Below, piece after piece: positions 41,001 to 50,627 of a stretch of DNA of 64,000 nucleotides (positions are counted from its first letter, which is position 1; each line of letters begins with the position of its first letter). The DNA lies in the NCBI RefSeq assembly GCF_000499845.2, contig NC_023750.2:31807869-31871868 (forward strand), written 5' to 3'. The notes beneath the pieces were generated by a model. The model ran no database searches. It was not told the DNA's origin and was given only the letters and a program-made list of their open reading frames with translations. Origin of the DNA: Phaseolus vulgaris. Lineage: Eukaryota > Streptophyta > Magnoliopsida > Fabales > Fabaceae. Position numbers and translations under genes: made by a program.

Positions 41001-42950
41001 CTATCTAGGCGTGTGTGCCCCACCACTTGTGATTCACTACTGCAACTACTCTCCCCAACCTCCGACGCCCTCTGTCTTGCTCCGGTGACCGACACGACGA
41101 GGCAGTGGACGCGCACAGGCACGATAGGAAGCCCGGATAAGCATCCAGGTTGTGTCGCGCATGCGACAACGACGTCCATGGAGCCACACACCTCCGTTTG
41201 AGCTGTTGGGTCACTCCCACACCTCAAAGGGATCCTTGCCACCACTAATCCTCCATCTCCGACAGGCGTTGACGGTGTGGCAAGTTGACAAACCAAGGAC
41301 AGTTGCGTGCGCTTGCGGTAGCGACACCCAGGGGGTCATGCATCACTGTTGTGCTGCACGGCTGCTCCCACACTACAAAGGAGTCTCCACCACCACAAAC
41401 TCTCTAGCGGGTATTGACGGGATGGTAGGACGGCGAACCAAGTGCGGCGCCTCACTATTAGTGAACCCAAGGGACCCAATTCCTGAAAATTCACTTTCAC
41501 AGATAATTGGGCCCGCTCCTACAAGGAACACCCTCATCTCTAATGCTTGAAATTGGACCCAAACACACTCATTTGGCCCAACAGGATCAATTAAACCTTT
41601 TATTACCATTAGGGTTTGTAGTTTCCCACCTACCTTTATATTTACCTCATTAAAATGCCTAAACTGTCCACTTAACTCATCATTTACCTCATTAATGCAC
41701 GCAGGATGCCCACTTACCTCTTTATTTACCTCATTAAATGCTTAGGCTGCCCACCTAATTCAACACTTACCTCATTAATGCACTCAGGCTGCCCACCCAA
41801 CTCATCACTTACCTTATTTAAGGGTTTAGGGTTTTGTAACCCACTAAGCTGACCCTCCACATCTGCACCCTTGCCTTCCGCAACAACATGTGGCCTTCGT
41901 GCCCTCCTCCTCCACTGTCGTCTCCTCCCCAATGTCACCATAGGTTTTTAAATTCCTCCCAACTTTTGAGCCTTCTGATTCAAAACACTCCTCCTAAGTT
42001 ACTTTCTAACTCATCATCTTGCTCATCCTTAGAAGAATTTTCCCATACATGATTACAACAACTTTTATGTTTAATAATAGGTTCTTCTTCAATAGCAATT
42101 TGACATACAATTTCATTAATCTTCATACAATTTTCCCAACGAACCTCCCTTGCTACAAGCATTTTAATTAACACTCTTGCATACTTTAGTTCTTCCATTT
42201 CTAATATAGACTTGTCAATTTCTACAATCGTTCCGACCATAGACATTATACTTTCCAAACTTTTCCTACTCCACAAATTCAAGGGCAACCCTTTAATACG
42301 AGCCCAAACATAGGATTGATAGATTCAAATATTGATTCAAATCACTCTTTATTCTCCTCTATAGACTTTTTAATCAAGTTCACATCTTCACCATACAATA
42401 GAACACAAATTCCTCCCAGGTAACGCACACGAATAAAATTAAAACCAACCAAATGAAACTCTTCTTAAGATCCTTAGCCTTACTTGGCTCTACACTTCTA
42501 CCAATGAAACAATTATCTAACCACTCCAAATGGTTGATCTCTGCCTTGAATGCTATTGGGTAGGTAGTCTGGTCGACTGCGAAACCGGTTAAAAAAGCGT
42601 ATACTTGAACGATGCCCTCTATCGGCGATAGTTCGTCTTTGTTCCCCCCCCCCCCCCCCCCCCCTCTTATTCCTTTCTTGGCTCCCTATCTCTGTTGTAT
42701 TTTGGCCTATTTACCTTTCACTTCTAGTTCCCAATCCAAATGGAATCCTAATTTCTTTCCAACTCAACCACATCTAACACGTCATGAAACTGACCAAAGT
42801 CAAACCTCTACTTGTTGTTATTCAATCTTCTAGAAATAAACACATCAACAACGCTTCCCCATCTCTGAAACACCTTCCACAAATCCTTCTTTTTGAAAGT
42901 CAGAAAGAAATTTGTGAAGTAAAAATTAACGTTTGTTTTCTTCGAACCAT
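38062..42950 (-). pseudogene. Decayed L1-type LINE, minus strand
   Basis: 3' end at 38062-38104, minus-strand reading GAAACA…TGTTTC hairpin then ATTACCGATAAAAAAA. Recognisable ORF2 pieces on the minus strand: endonuclease C-terminal part (NFIENSSLVDIPFVGRKF, about 40200), DWGPKPFRYLDVW-like region (40026), RT (RQSDFLEGKGLLDSVLVA, about 39850; GLRQGTHLHHF, about 39560; LKVNYSKKKVGG, about 39310), post-RT (SRKIAWLA, 38960) and the C-terminal zf-RVT-like region (38471-38229). ORF1 traces: LWKVFQRWGSVVDVF-like RRM region near 42880-42820, and PLNLWSRKSLESI at 42288-41980. It has many stops and frameshifts. It is related to the LINE at 44377-50612 and clearly older. Confidence 0.9.
41650..41820. 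repeat. Minisatellite within the decayed LINE
   Basis: Four imperfect copies of a ~43-bp unit built on CTCATTAATGC…GGCTGCCCACC. On the minus strand it codes a repeated ELGGQP phrase, so it was probably an in-frame repeat of the ORF1/ORF2 junction region. Confidence 0.7.
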
Positions 42951-43132
42951 ACCCTCTCTTCTTCGCATATTGCCACTCTCTCTCCCTCTACATACGACTC
43001 GTTTCTCTAACATCAAATCTTTAATTAATTATGTCATACAAACACACACATATATATATATATATATAACTTTTAAAATATTTATTTTATCATTATATTA
43101 TATAATAATAAAAACTTTGATAATTATTATTT
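42951..43132. other. AT-rich spacer with a TA microsatellite
   Basis: Contains CACACACATATATATATATATATAT near 43040-43067. No gene seen. Confidence 0.5.
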
Positions 43133-43680
43133 CACTACAAGAAAATAACAATTTAGTCACCGAATTCAGCGACCGAAAATAAGTGGTCGCAATTTGGGAC
43201 TGAAATAGTCACCGAAAACCCTTAGTGTCAAATCTGCGACCGAAATAGCGACAAAATGAATTGTTAATGATGTTAGTTAGTTTTGCGACCAAATCAGTGA
43301 CCGGACATGAGAGTGACAAAACCATCGGTCGCTAAAGTGGTGACTGTTTTGAATAAATTGGGGAAAATATATTTGCGACCGAATTAGTGACCGAATATGT
43401 TTATTTTTTTAGCCACCGATTTTATTTCGGTCGCTAAATATAATTGTTTATTTTCTGCCACCGAATATGTTTATTTTTTAGCCACCCATTTTCATTTATT
43501 CGCTAAATGTAATTGTTTATTTTTGCCACCAATTCAGCCACCAATTTTTATTTTCTTTTAGCCACCGATTTTTTTTGTCGCTAAATGTAATTATTTATTT
43601 TTGTCACCGAAATAGCCACAAAATACATTTATATTTTAACCACCAAATTTATTTTAATCACTAAATATAATTATTTATTT
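43133..43680 (+). mobile_element. One end of a CACTA (En/Spm-like) transposon with subterminal repeats
   Basis: CACTACAAGAAAA at 43133-43145 is the canonical plant CACTA terminus. It is followed by a dense field of short direct and inverted motifs GCGACCGAA, GCCACCGA and TCGGTCGCTAAAT, for example GCGACC (43169-43174) facing GGTCGC (43185-43190). Such subterminal repeats bind the transposase in characterised CACTA elements. I could not find the opposite terminus, nor any transposase coding sequence. Confidence 0.82.
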
Positions 43681-44361
43681 TACTAATAATAATAATATAT
43701 TATTTGTTTCCATACCAACATATTATCTAGTTTTATATCACAACACTATAATCCTGAAGATTCTTAATAATATAAAGTTATTTACCATACTTTCTAACGG
43801 CATTTAGTCTGAGGCTAATATAATTTCTATGTATGCTAAAATAATTCCATTTAAACTGAAACAATTTAAAGTTATTTATCATATTTTCCAACAGCAATAT
43901 GTTCTAATTGCAGTTAGTATGAGACTAATATAATTTCTATGTATGTTAAAATAATTCTATTTAAACTAAAATAATTTAATAAAAATAATTAAAATAGTTG
44001 AATAATTATTTTATTTTAAAATAAAAATTAGTCAATAATATTATTATTATTGTTTAAAAAAATTCTCTCACCTTGCTTTAATTTTATGGTTAGGTTTTAG
44101 GGTCCTGGGTAATTTTTAATAAAACACAATCATTGGAAGAGGAGGAGAGGAAGTTGCGGGTGGTGGTCGCGGTATGAACGGAGGTGCGAGCGGAGGAGGA
44201 GGAAGCTACGGGTGCTGGTCGTGGTGCGAACGGAGGTGCGAGGGGAGGTGCGAGCGAAGGTGCGAACGGAAGTACTTTGATTGCTTGCATTAATTTTATC
44301 CTCACGATATTCTAGATTATATAGGACCTTGGCTAAGAAGGTTCCATCACTTAGTTTTTTT
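43681..44361. other. Non-coding sequence inside or beside the CACTA element
   Basis: AT-rich up to 44100, with two diverged copies of a ~120-bp segment (TTATTTACCATACTTTCTAACGGCA at about 43778 and TTATTTATCATATTTTCCAACAGCA at about 43872). Then a GC-rich patch (44140-44275) made of CGGAGGTGCGAG-type repeats. Short ORFs over that patch are low-complexity. Confidence 0.55.
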
Positions 44362-44376
44362 ATACTGCAGTTTTGT
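44362..44376. repeat. Left TSD of the plus-strand LINE
   Basis: ATACTGCAGTTTTGT, identical to 50613-50627 after the poly(A). Confidence 0.95.
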
Positions 44377-44465
44377 GGTGCTGACCATGTTACCATGTTA
44401 CCAATATTGGTAGTGAGAGAGAGAGAGGTAAAGAGCTCCGGCGAGGGAAGGAAGTTTTGTAGTCA

Positions 44466-46786
44466 ATGGCAGACATTTCGTTTTTCTTTACTAACTTCCC
44501 CGAACATTTCATGGAGAGAGATCTTTGGAAGGTTTTCCAAAGGTGGGGAAGGGTTATGGACGTCTTTGTTTCAAGAAAGCTCAATGCAAGGAATAAGAAG
44601 TTTGGTTTTGTAAGGTTCCAGGGTGTGAAGGATGTCTTTTCCTTGGAAAGAGAGTTGAGTGCAATCTGGATTGGCACTTGGAATATGCAGGTGAACCTTC
44701 CCAAATATCAGAGGAAGGATGGACCAAGGAAGCAAAGGAATGAAGGGTCTAAATTAGGGTGGAACCCAAAGCTGAGCACAACGAGCGGGAAGGGGAAGCA
44801 GACGGAGCAGGTTTCGTTTGCTCAAGTTGTTTCAGAGGGGGTAGTCAAGATCGGAACAGGCGAGAACGTGAGTAGTTCTCTGGGGGGTGAGGTCGATTAT
44901 CAGTTTACAGTGGAGGTAGAACAGGATGATTCGTTAGAAGGAAGCTACGTTGGTAGTTTGAAAGAGCTTCCAAGCATGCATGTGATTAAGGAGAGCTTTG
45001 TGATGGGAGGTTTCAGCCTAGTCAAAGTGAGATATCTTGGTGGCAGGTTTGTTCTGCTTTCATGCGATGATGGAGGGAGTCTGCGGAAGATCATAGCAGA
45101 CAACAAGTCATGGTTCGACAAAGTTTTCTCAGCGGTTACCCCCTGGGATGGTTCGTTCGAACTGACAGAACGTTATGCACGGATTCGTTGCAGTGGAATC
45201 CCGTTACAGTTCTGGTGGAATCACAGCTTTTCTAAAATAGGGGCCGTTGTGGGGGAGGTGGTGGAGGTTGACGAAGCAACTAAGAGAAGAGAAATAGTGG
45301 AGTTTGCTCGGTTTAGAGTTAAAACAACGGTCAGAACAACAGTCAATATGGAGAAGGAGTTTTGTATCAATGGAAGGTCGTGTAAGGTGGCCTTCGTTGA
45401 AGAGGTGTGCGTCCCGGAGTGGAGACTTGGCAAGTGGGATGGCGGTGCTTCAGAGGTAGACACCGAAGAAGCTCCGACGAAGGAAGCGTAGGCGCTAGTT
45501 AGTGCGATTCCGTGGGGTCGGAGCTTGGGATGGCCGGAGATGGAGGTGTGGGCACCGTCGGGGAAGGAGGAATGGAGGATGAAGAGACGGTCCAGGGCAA
45601 GTTGGATCCGGTTTGTCTTGGTAAGGGGCGCCAACTACATGAGGGATTGGTTCAAGATCATTTAAGAGGGTCATTGAATGTGCACGGTATTTCTTTGAGA
45701 GAGAAAGTGGTTTTAGTGGGTGGGCACGGTTCTCTTAGCTTTTCAAAGAAAGAGAAAGTGGATTCCTACGTGGAGGTGGCTAGTTCCAAGGAGACCAAGT
45801 CTACAGATGAAAAGGCAAGGAGTAATGGTGGTATAGGCGTGAGTAGGCGCATTATGAGTGGTTCCGAGAGGGCTGGAGCGTCGTTCCATGCGTTTCAAGC
45901 GTCGTTTCAAGAAGTAGGAGTGCAAAAAGTTAATGATTGTGGGCCCTCTTCTTTAAAGGAGTGTTCCCCTATGATTGGGTGCGTGGAAAATGGTGTTTTA
46001 CGTGAGAAAGGAGAGGTGGGGAATTTAAAGTGTCAAAGTGCACTTATGAAGCCGTTCAAAAAGTTTTTGCGCGTCCAGGATGGTAGTCACGAAGAAGAAG
46101 AAGTAGGAGCCGGGATTGATTCAGAACAGACGAGTTTCGTGAGTAGGGTCGATGATTCGGTAGGGACAAGACCATCTTTGTACGAATTGGAACAGTCTGG
46201 GACCAGTGTGGCTAGAGATGGAGTTGACGAGCGTTCGTTGACACTAGTAAAGGTTCTCCCAAAGTTTGCAGTAGTCCAAGGTTTGACTGATAGTGGATCG
46301 GCAGACCCTGAAAAGTTAGATGAAGCGGAGGAGGCAAGGAGGTCAGAGGCGTCAAAGTCGAGAGAAGGAGGGTGTGCTTTCCATCCGGGAGGGCAGTCTG
46401 AGGAATTGGGGGCGGGTATGGAAGATGAAGTGGAAGGTGGGGGCAACATCGTTGATATGGAGGGCAGGTCGTCGGGCTCAGATGGAGAAGTCGTAGGAAG
46501 ACAGTCCTTAGTGGATCAAGTTTTTTTGGTTCACCAAACAGACAGTTCGTCGAATTCGCTATTCACTTCTGACAGTGCAATTGAGAATTGTAACAGGATT
46601 TTTTGGGTGAAGACAGATAAGAATATGGCTGCAAGTGTCTGGGGAGTAGGGAAAGAAGCTGGATTTTCGTTCGTTGATCGAGAAGAGGTAGTTTTAAATG
46701 GTATTTATTCGTTATCTAATCAAGGCGGAGTGACTACGAGAAGGATGTGGAAAGAGAGGAACAAGTTTGTTAATGAAGATTCTTAG
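44466..46786 (+). pseudogene. LINE ORF1 (RRM-like RNA-binding protein), one break
   Basis: First part 44466-45491 (341 aa) opens with an RRM-like fold: FFFTNFP at 6-12 as RNP2 and KKFGFVRF at 44-51 as RNP1. It then has the DUF4283-like block (LVKVRYLGGRFVLLSC, WFDKVFSAVTPWD, RIRCSGIPLQFWW) and a segment ending CVPEW. The frame ends at TAG (45489-45491). A second open frame, 45512-46786 (424 aa), is Ser/Glu/Gly-rich without known domains and runs up to ORF2. The shift of frame suggests that one longer ORF1 was broken near 45490. The stop TAG at 46784-46786 overlaps the ORF2 start by 14 bases. ORF1 protein would coat LINE RNA. Confidence 0.85.
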
Positions 46787-49700
46787 TCTGAATATCAGAG
46801 GGGTAGGCGGGGCTGTAAAAAGGAATTATGTCAGGGATTTGATCAGTAGGGAGCAGGTGGACATGGTGAGTTTACAAGAGACAAAGTGTTCGGATTTTAG
46901 TAGGAAAAGGTGTGTCTTATTTGGGGAACCAACGAAGTGGAATGGGTGGAAAACAAAGCAGTTAATAGCGCAGATGGGGTGATTACAATGTGGAGCAACA
47001 AGGCATTTCAGTTGTCTAGTTTCGTAAATAGAAGGAACTTTTCGGTGTTAGAAGGGGTTTGGAAGAGGGGCTTTGGAACCCACGTAACCATTGTGAATAT
47101 TTATTGTTCAGGATCTTTTTGGGAAAAGAAAGAGATGTGGAATGAGATCAGTATTAGACAGGGTCAGTTAACAAAGTCTTGGTACATCATTGGAGACTTT
47201 AATTATATAAGAAGGCAGGAGGAAAGGAAGAGTTTGATGTCGTGCTCTGACTACTCTAGAGAAATAAAGGGGTTTAATGATTTCATTGAAAGCTCTGAGT
47301 TGGTCGATATTCCGTTGGTGGGCAGGAAGTTTACTTGGTTCAAGCCCAATGGTTTGGTGAAAAGCAGGATTAACAGGGTGCTGGTTTCTATGGAGTGGTT
47401 GGAGTTATGGCCAAATAGCCAACAATTTGTCTTAAATAGATTAATCTCGGATCATTGTGGTGTTATTCTGAAGGAAGTCTCAGTGGATTGGGGTCCGAAG
47501 CCTTTTAGGTTTTTGGATGTTTGGATGAAGGATAGTAGTTTCAAGGAGCTTGTGAGTTCGAGCTGGTCTGCTTACAAGGTGACAGGAGGGGGAATTTTTG
47601 TGTTTAAAGAGAAGCTGAAAAAGTTAAAAGCAGACCTAAAGGTGTGGAACAGGGAAGTATTCGGAGATGTGAATCAGGTTAGTAAGGAAATCCAGAAAAG
47701 GTTAGACGAGTTAGATTCTCGCGACGACGAAGACGGGTTGATGGAGTCAGAAAGGGATGAAAGAAAGTCTCTCTTTGCTAAACTAACCGAGTCCAAGTCC
47801 AAACAAGAGGCGATCTTATTTCAGAAAGCAAGGCATAATTGGATAAAGCAAGGGGATCACAATACAAAGTTCTTTCATTCTACGGTAAAGTGGAGGAGGG
47901 CAAGGAATCAGTTACATGGAATTATTGATAATAATAAATGGTGCGATGATAAGGAGGAGGTAAAGGATAAGGTTCGTAAGTACTTTGAAGAAAGGTTTGT
48001 CCGAAACGATGTTTGTTAGGTCACTTTGGATAAAGTCAGATTCAATACCATATCGGAAGCTGATAATGTTATGTTAGTCAGCGATTTCTCGGAAGAAGAG
48101 GTAAGAGATGCGATCTGGGGGTGTGACAGTTCAAAAAGTCCTGGTCCCGACAGGTTTAACTTTGGTTTTATAAAATCTAGTTGGGACATTCTGAAGAAGG
48201 ATGTGATGAACGCAGTAAAAGATTTTGCTGGTTTTAGATGTTGGCCAAGAGGATCAAACGCGTCGTTCCTTTGTTTGATTCCAAAAGTTGAAAATCCTCA
48301 ACAGCTGGGGGAGTTTAGACCTATCTCGTTAGTAGGTTGCCTGTATAAGATCATCTCTAAGGCACTTTCCTTGCGCCTGAAAAAGGTGATCGGAAAAATT
48401 ATTGACATAAGACAGTCGGCTTTTATAGAAGGAAGAGGTTTGTTGGATAGTGTGCTTATTGCAAATGAGGTTCTTGAGGATTACAAGAGAAAGAGAAAAC
48501 AAAGTATTTTCTTTAAGGTCGACTATGAGAAGGCATACGATTCGGTGAAATGGGAATTTTTATATTACATGCTAAGGAGGTTGGGTTTCTGCGCTCGTTG
48601 GATTCGATGGATTAAGGGATGCCTGGAGTCAACATCGGTGTCGGTCCTAGTTAATGGAAGGCCTACTAGGGAGTTCTTTCCTAGAAAGGGTCTTCGTCAA
48701 GGCGAACCGCTTGCTCCTTTTCTCTTCCTTTTCTCCTTTTCTCTTTCCTTATTATGGGGTGTCAAGGGTAGCAGAGGAAAAGAAGCTGATTTACAGTTTG
48801 GAGGTTGGGAAGGATAAAGTAAAGGTAAATATGTTACAGTATGCGGACGACAGCCTGTTCTTTTGTGAAGCAAATACCAAAAGTGTCTTTAATATCAGGG
48901 TGATCCTGCAGTGTTTCGAGCTCTCTTCTGGGTTAAGGGTTAATTTTGCGAAGAGTAGGATTGGAGGGACGGGGATGGACCAGGTCACACTTCAGAGATT
49001 TGCAGCGATTCTTAATTGCGATACGATGGTTACTCCGTTCATTTACTTGGGTTTGCCAGTTGGAGGGAGTCACAAGCGCGGCGTGTTTTGGAACAGGGTG
49101 ATTGAGAAAGTGCAGGCTAGATTAAGCAGGTGGAAGGGAAGAAGTTTGTCGATGGCTGGGAGGATTTGTTTGATTAGGTCTGTGCTTTCTTCTATTCCGT
49201 TATTTTTTATGTCGTTGTTCAGATTGCCTTCTGGGGTGGCAAGGAAGTTGGTCAAGTTGCAAAGGGATTTTCTTTGGGGTTGGGGTGCAGACGGAAGGAA
49301 GATCGCTTGGGCTCCCTGGAACCTGGTTTGTAAACCTCGTGAGTTTGGGGGGTTTGGAATAATAGATATGAGATTGTTTAATTTGGCTTTGTTGGGGAAG
49401 TGGATCTGGAGGTTGGGCTCGGTTGAGGTAGGCCTTTGGAAGGAAATCATTTTTTCTAAGTACGGTGGGTGGAGATATCTAGGAGAGGCAGGTAATGGTA
49501 GGAGTTGTTCTCTTTGGTGGAAGGATTTGAAGGAAGTTTGGTCTTCGGAGGGGTGGGGGAGATGTTTCGAAGACAGTTTTGAGTGGAAGGTAGGTGATGG
49601 GAAGGACATTTATTTCTGGAAGGATAGCTGGTTGATGGGTGAGGCATTGAAGAATGTTTTTCCAAGACTTTTTTCAATTAGCTCTAACAAAAACACAAAA

Positions 49701-50459
49701 ATGTCGGAACTTGGGTCTTGGTCTAATGGGATATGGGTTTGGGGACTTGTTTGGAGAAGGCCTTTTTTCGAATGGGAGAAGCCGGCGACGAATTAGTTGA
49801 GTCAGCTCCTGCTTGGGGTTGAGGTTGTCATAGGAGAGACTGATAGATGGTTTTGGAAGGGTGGGGGTATTCAGTCTTTTACAGTTAGCTTCGCTTACAA
49901 CCTTATCAAGAAGGATAATGAGGTGGTTTCGTCGCAGGTGTTTAGAAAGTTGTGGAGGAGTAAGGCAATTCCATCTGCAATGGTTTTGGCTTGGAGGGTG
50001 ATGGAAAACAAGCTTGCTACTAGGGTCAATCTTAGTAGAAGAGGAGTGCAGTTAGAAAGCTTGAGGTGCGTGTTGTGTGGGAAGGAGGAGGAGTCGAGTA
50101 GCCATCTGTTCTTTGGATGTTTGTTTGCTTGGCGTGTTTGGTGTTTATGTTTTAAGTGGCTAGGAATCCTGTTTGTGACTCATATTGAGCCAAGGTTCAA
50201 CTTTGATCAATTTAGTTTGAGCTTACCTTCGGAGACGGGTCTGGTTGTTTGGAACACAATCTGGGTAGGGGTGATTAGTGAGATTTGGAGCCACAGGAAT
50301 CGTATAATTTTTAATAGAGGAGTGGCAGACGAGTATGAGGTCTTTGCGTTGGCACAGGTAAAGGCATGGTCTTGGGTCTCAACAAATTCCCGGTTAGTTT
50401 CGTTCTCCTATTTTGATTGGTGTTTGGCTCCTTTGGAGTGTACGAGGTTAGTTTCTTGA
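46773..50459 (+). pseudogene. LINE ORF2 (endonuclease, reverse transcriptase, zinc-binding C-terminus)
   Basis: Start chosen at ATG 46773 (MKILSLNIRG), the usual plant L1 ORF2 opening; the ATG-like start at 46767 is only two codons upstream. Order: AP-type endonuclease (SLQETK; after a frameshift near 46920, IIGDFNYIRR and LISDHCG), linker, RT (SPGPDRFNFGFIK, FRPISLVGCLYKIISK, RQSAFIEGRGLLDSVL, FFKVDYEKAYDSV, KGLRQGEPLAPFLF, YADD at 48840-48851), post-RT thumb (IYLGLPVGG, RKIAWAPWN) and zf-RVT-type C-terminus (WRSKAIPSAMVLAWR, CVLCGKEEESSSHLFFGC). Breaks: frameshift about 46920, TAG 48017-48019, frameshift about 48740, TAG 49794-49796. Otherwise well preserved. It nicks target DNA and primes reverse transcription in intact copies. 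Confidence 0.94.
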
Positions 50460-50557
50460 GGTTTTTTGCTTGGCTTTTTAAGGATAAGAAGAGTTGGGTT
50501 GGTTTTTGGAAGTTAGTAGCTGGAACTGGTATAGCGTTATACGTATATATAAGGGTT

Positions 50558-50578
50558 GAACCACCCCTGAAGTGGTTC
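50558..50578 (+). ncRNA. LINE 3' terminal hairpin
   Basis: Stem GAACCAC (50558-50564) pairs perfectly with GTGGTTC (50572-50578) around loop CCCTGAA, about 35 bp before the poly(A). The older LINE has GAAACA / TGTTTC with nearly the same loop (…TCCTGAA…) at 38104-38084 on the minus strand. It is probably the recognition signal for the LINE's own RT. Confidence 0.8.
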
Positions 50579-50612
50579 TATTTTATTTATTAATTATTGC
50601 CGATAAAAAAAA

Positions 50613-50627
50613 ATACTGCAGTTTTGT
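50613..50627. repeat. Right TSD of the plus-strand LINE
   Basis: ATACTGCAGTTTTGT, identical to 44362-44376. Confidence 0.95.

Larger units (their letters stand above)
44377..50612 (+). mobile_element. Near-complete L1-type LINE, plus strand (6236 bp)
   Basis: Begins GGTGCTGACC directly after the TSD, has an 89-bp leader, ORF1, ORF2, a 3' hairpin and an end at TTGCCGATAAAAAAAAA. A perfect 15-bp TSD shows that the insertion is full length or close to it. Few disabling changes (two TAG stops and two frameshifts in ORF2, one break in ORF1) point to a fairly young copy. It inserted in or beside CACTA-derived DNA. Confidence 0.95.

Noticed and set aside
44090..44396. Two minus-strand ORFs rich in Ala, Pro, Arg and Ser before the LINE
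   Set aside because: Translate a short GC-rich repeat patch (CGGAGGTGCGAG type); no conserved protein suggested.
45221..46449. Minus-strand ORFs of 137 and 120 codons over LINE ORF1
   Set aside because: Antisense shadows of a well-supported LINE reading frame.
49070..49609. 179-aa minus-strand ORF
   Set aside because: Lies opposite the LINE ORF2 post-RT region; no domain.
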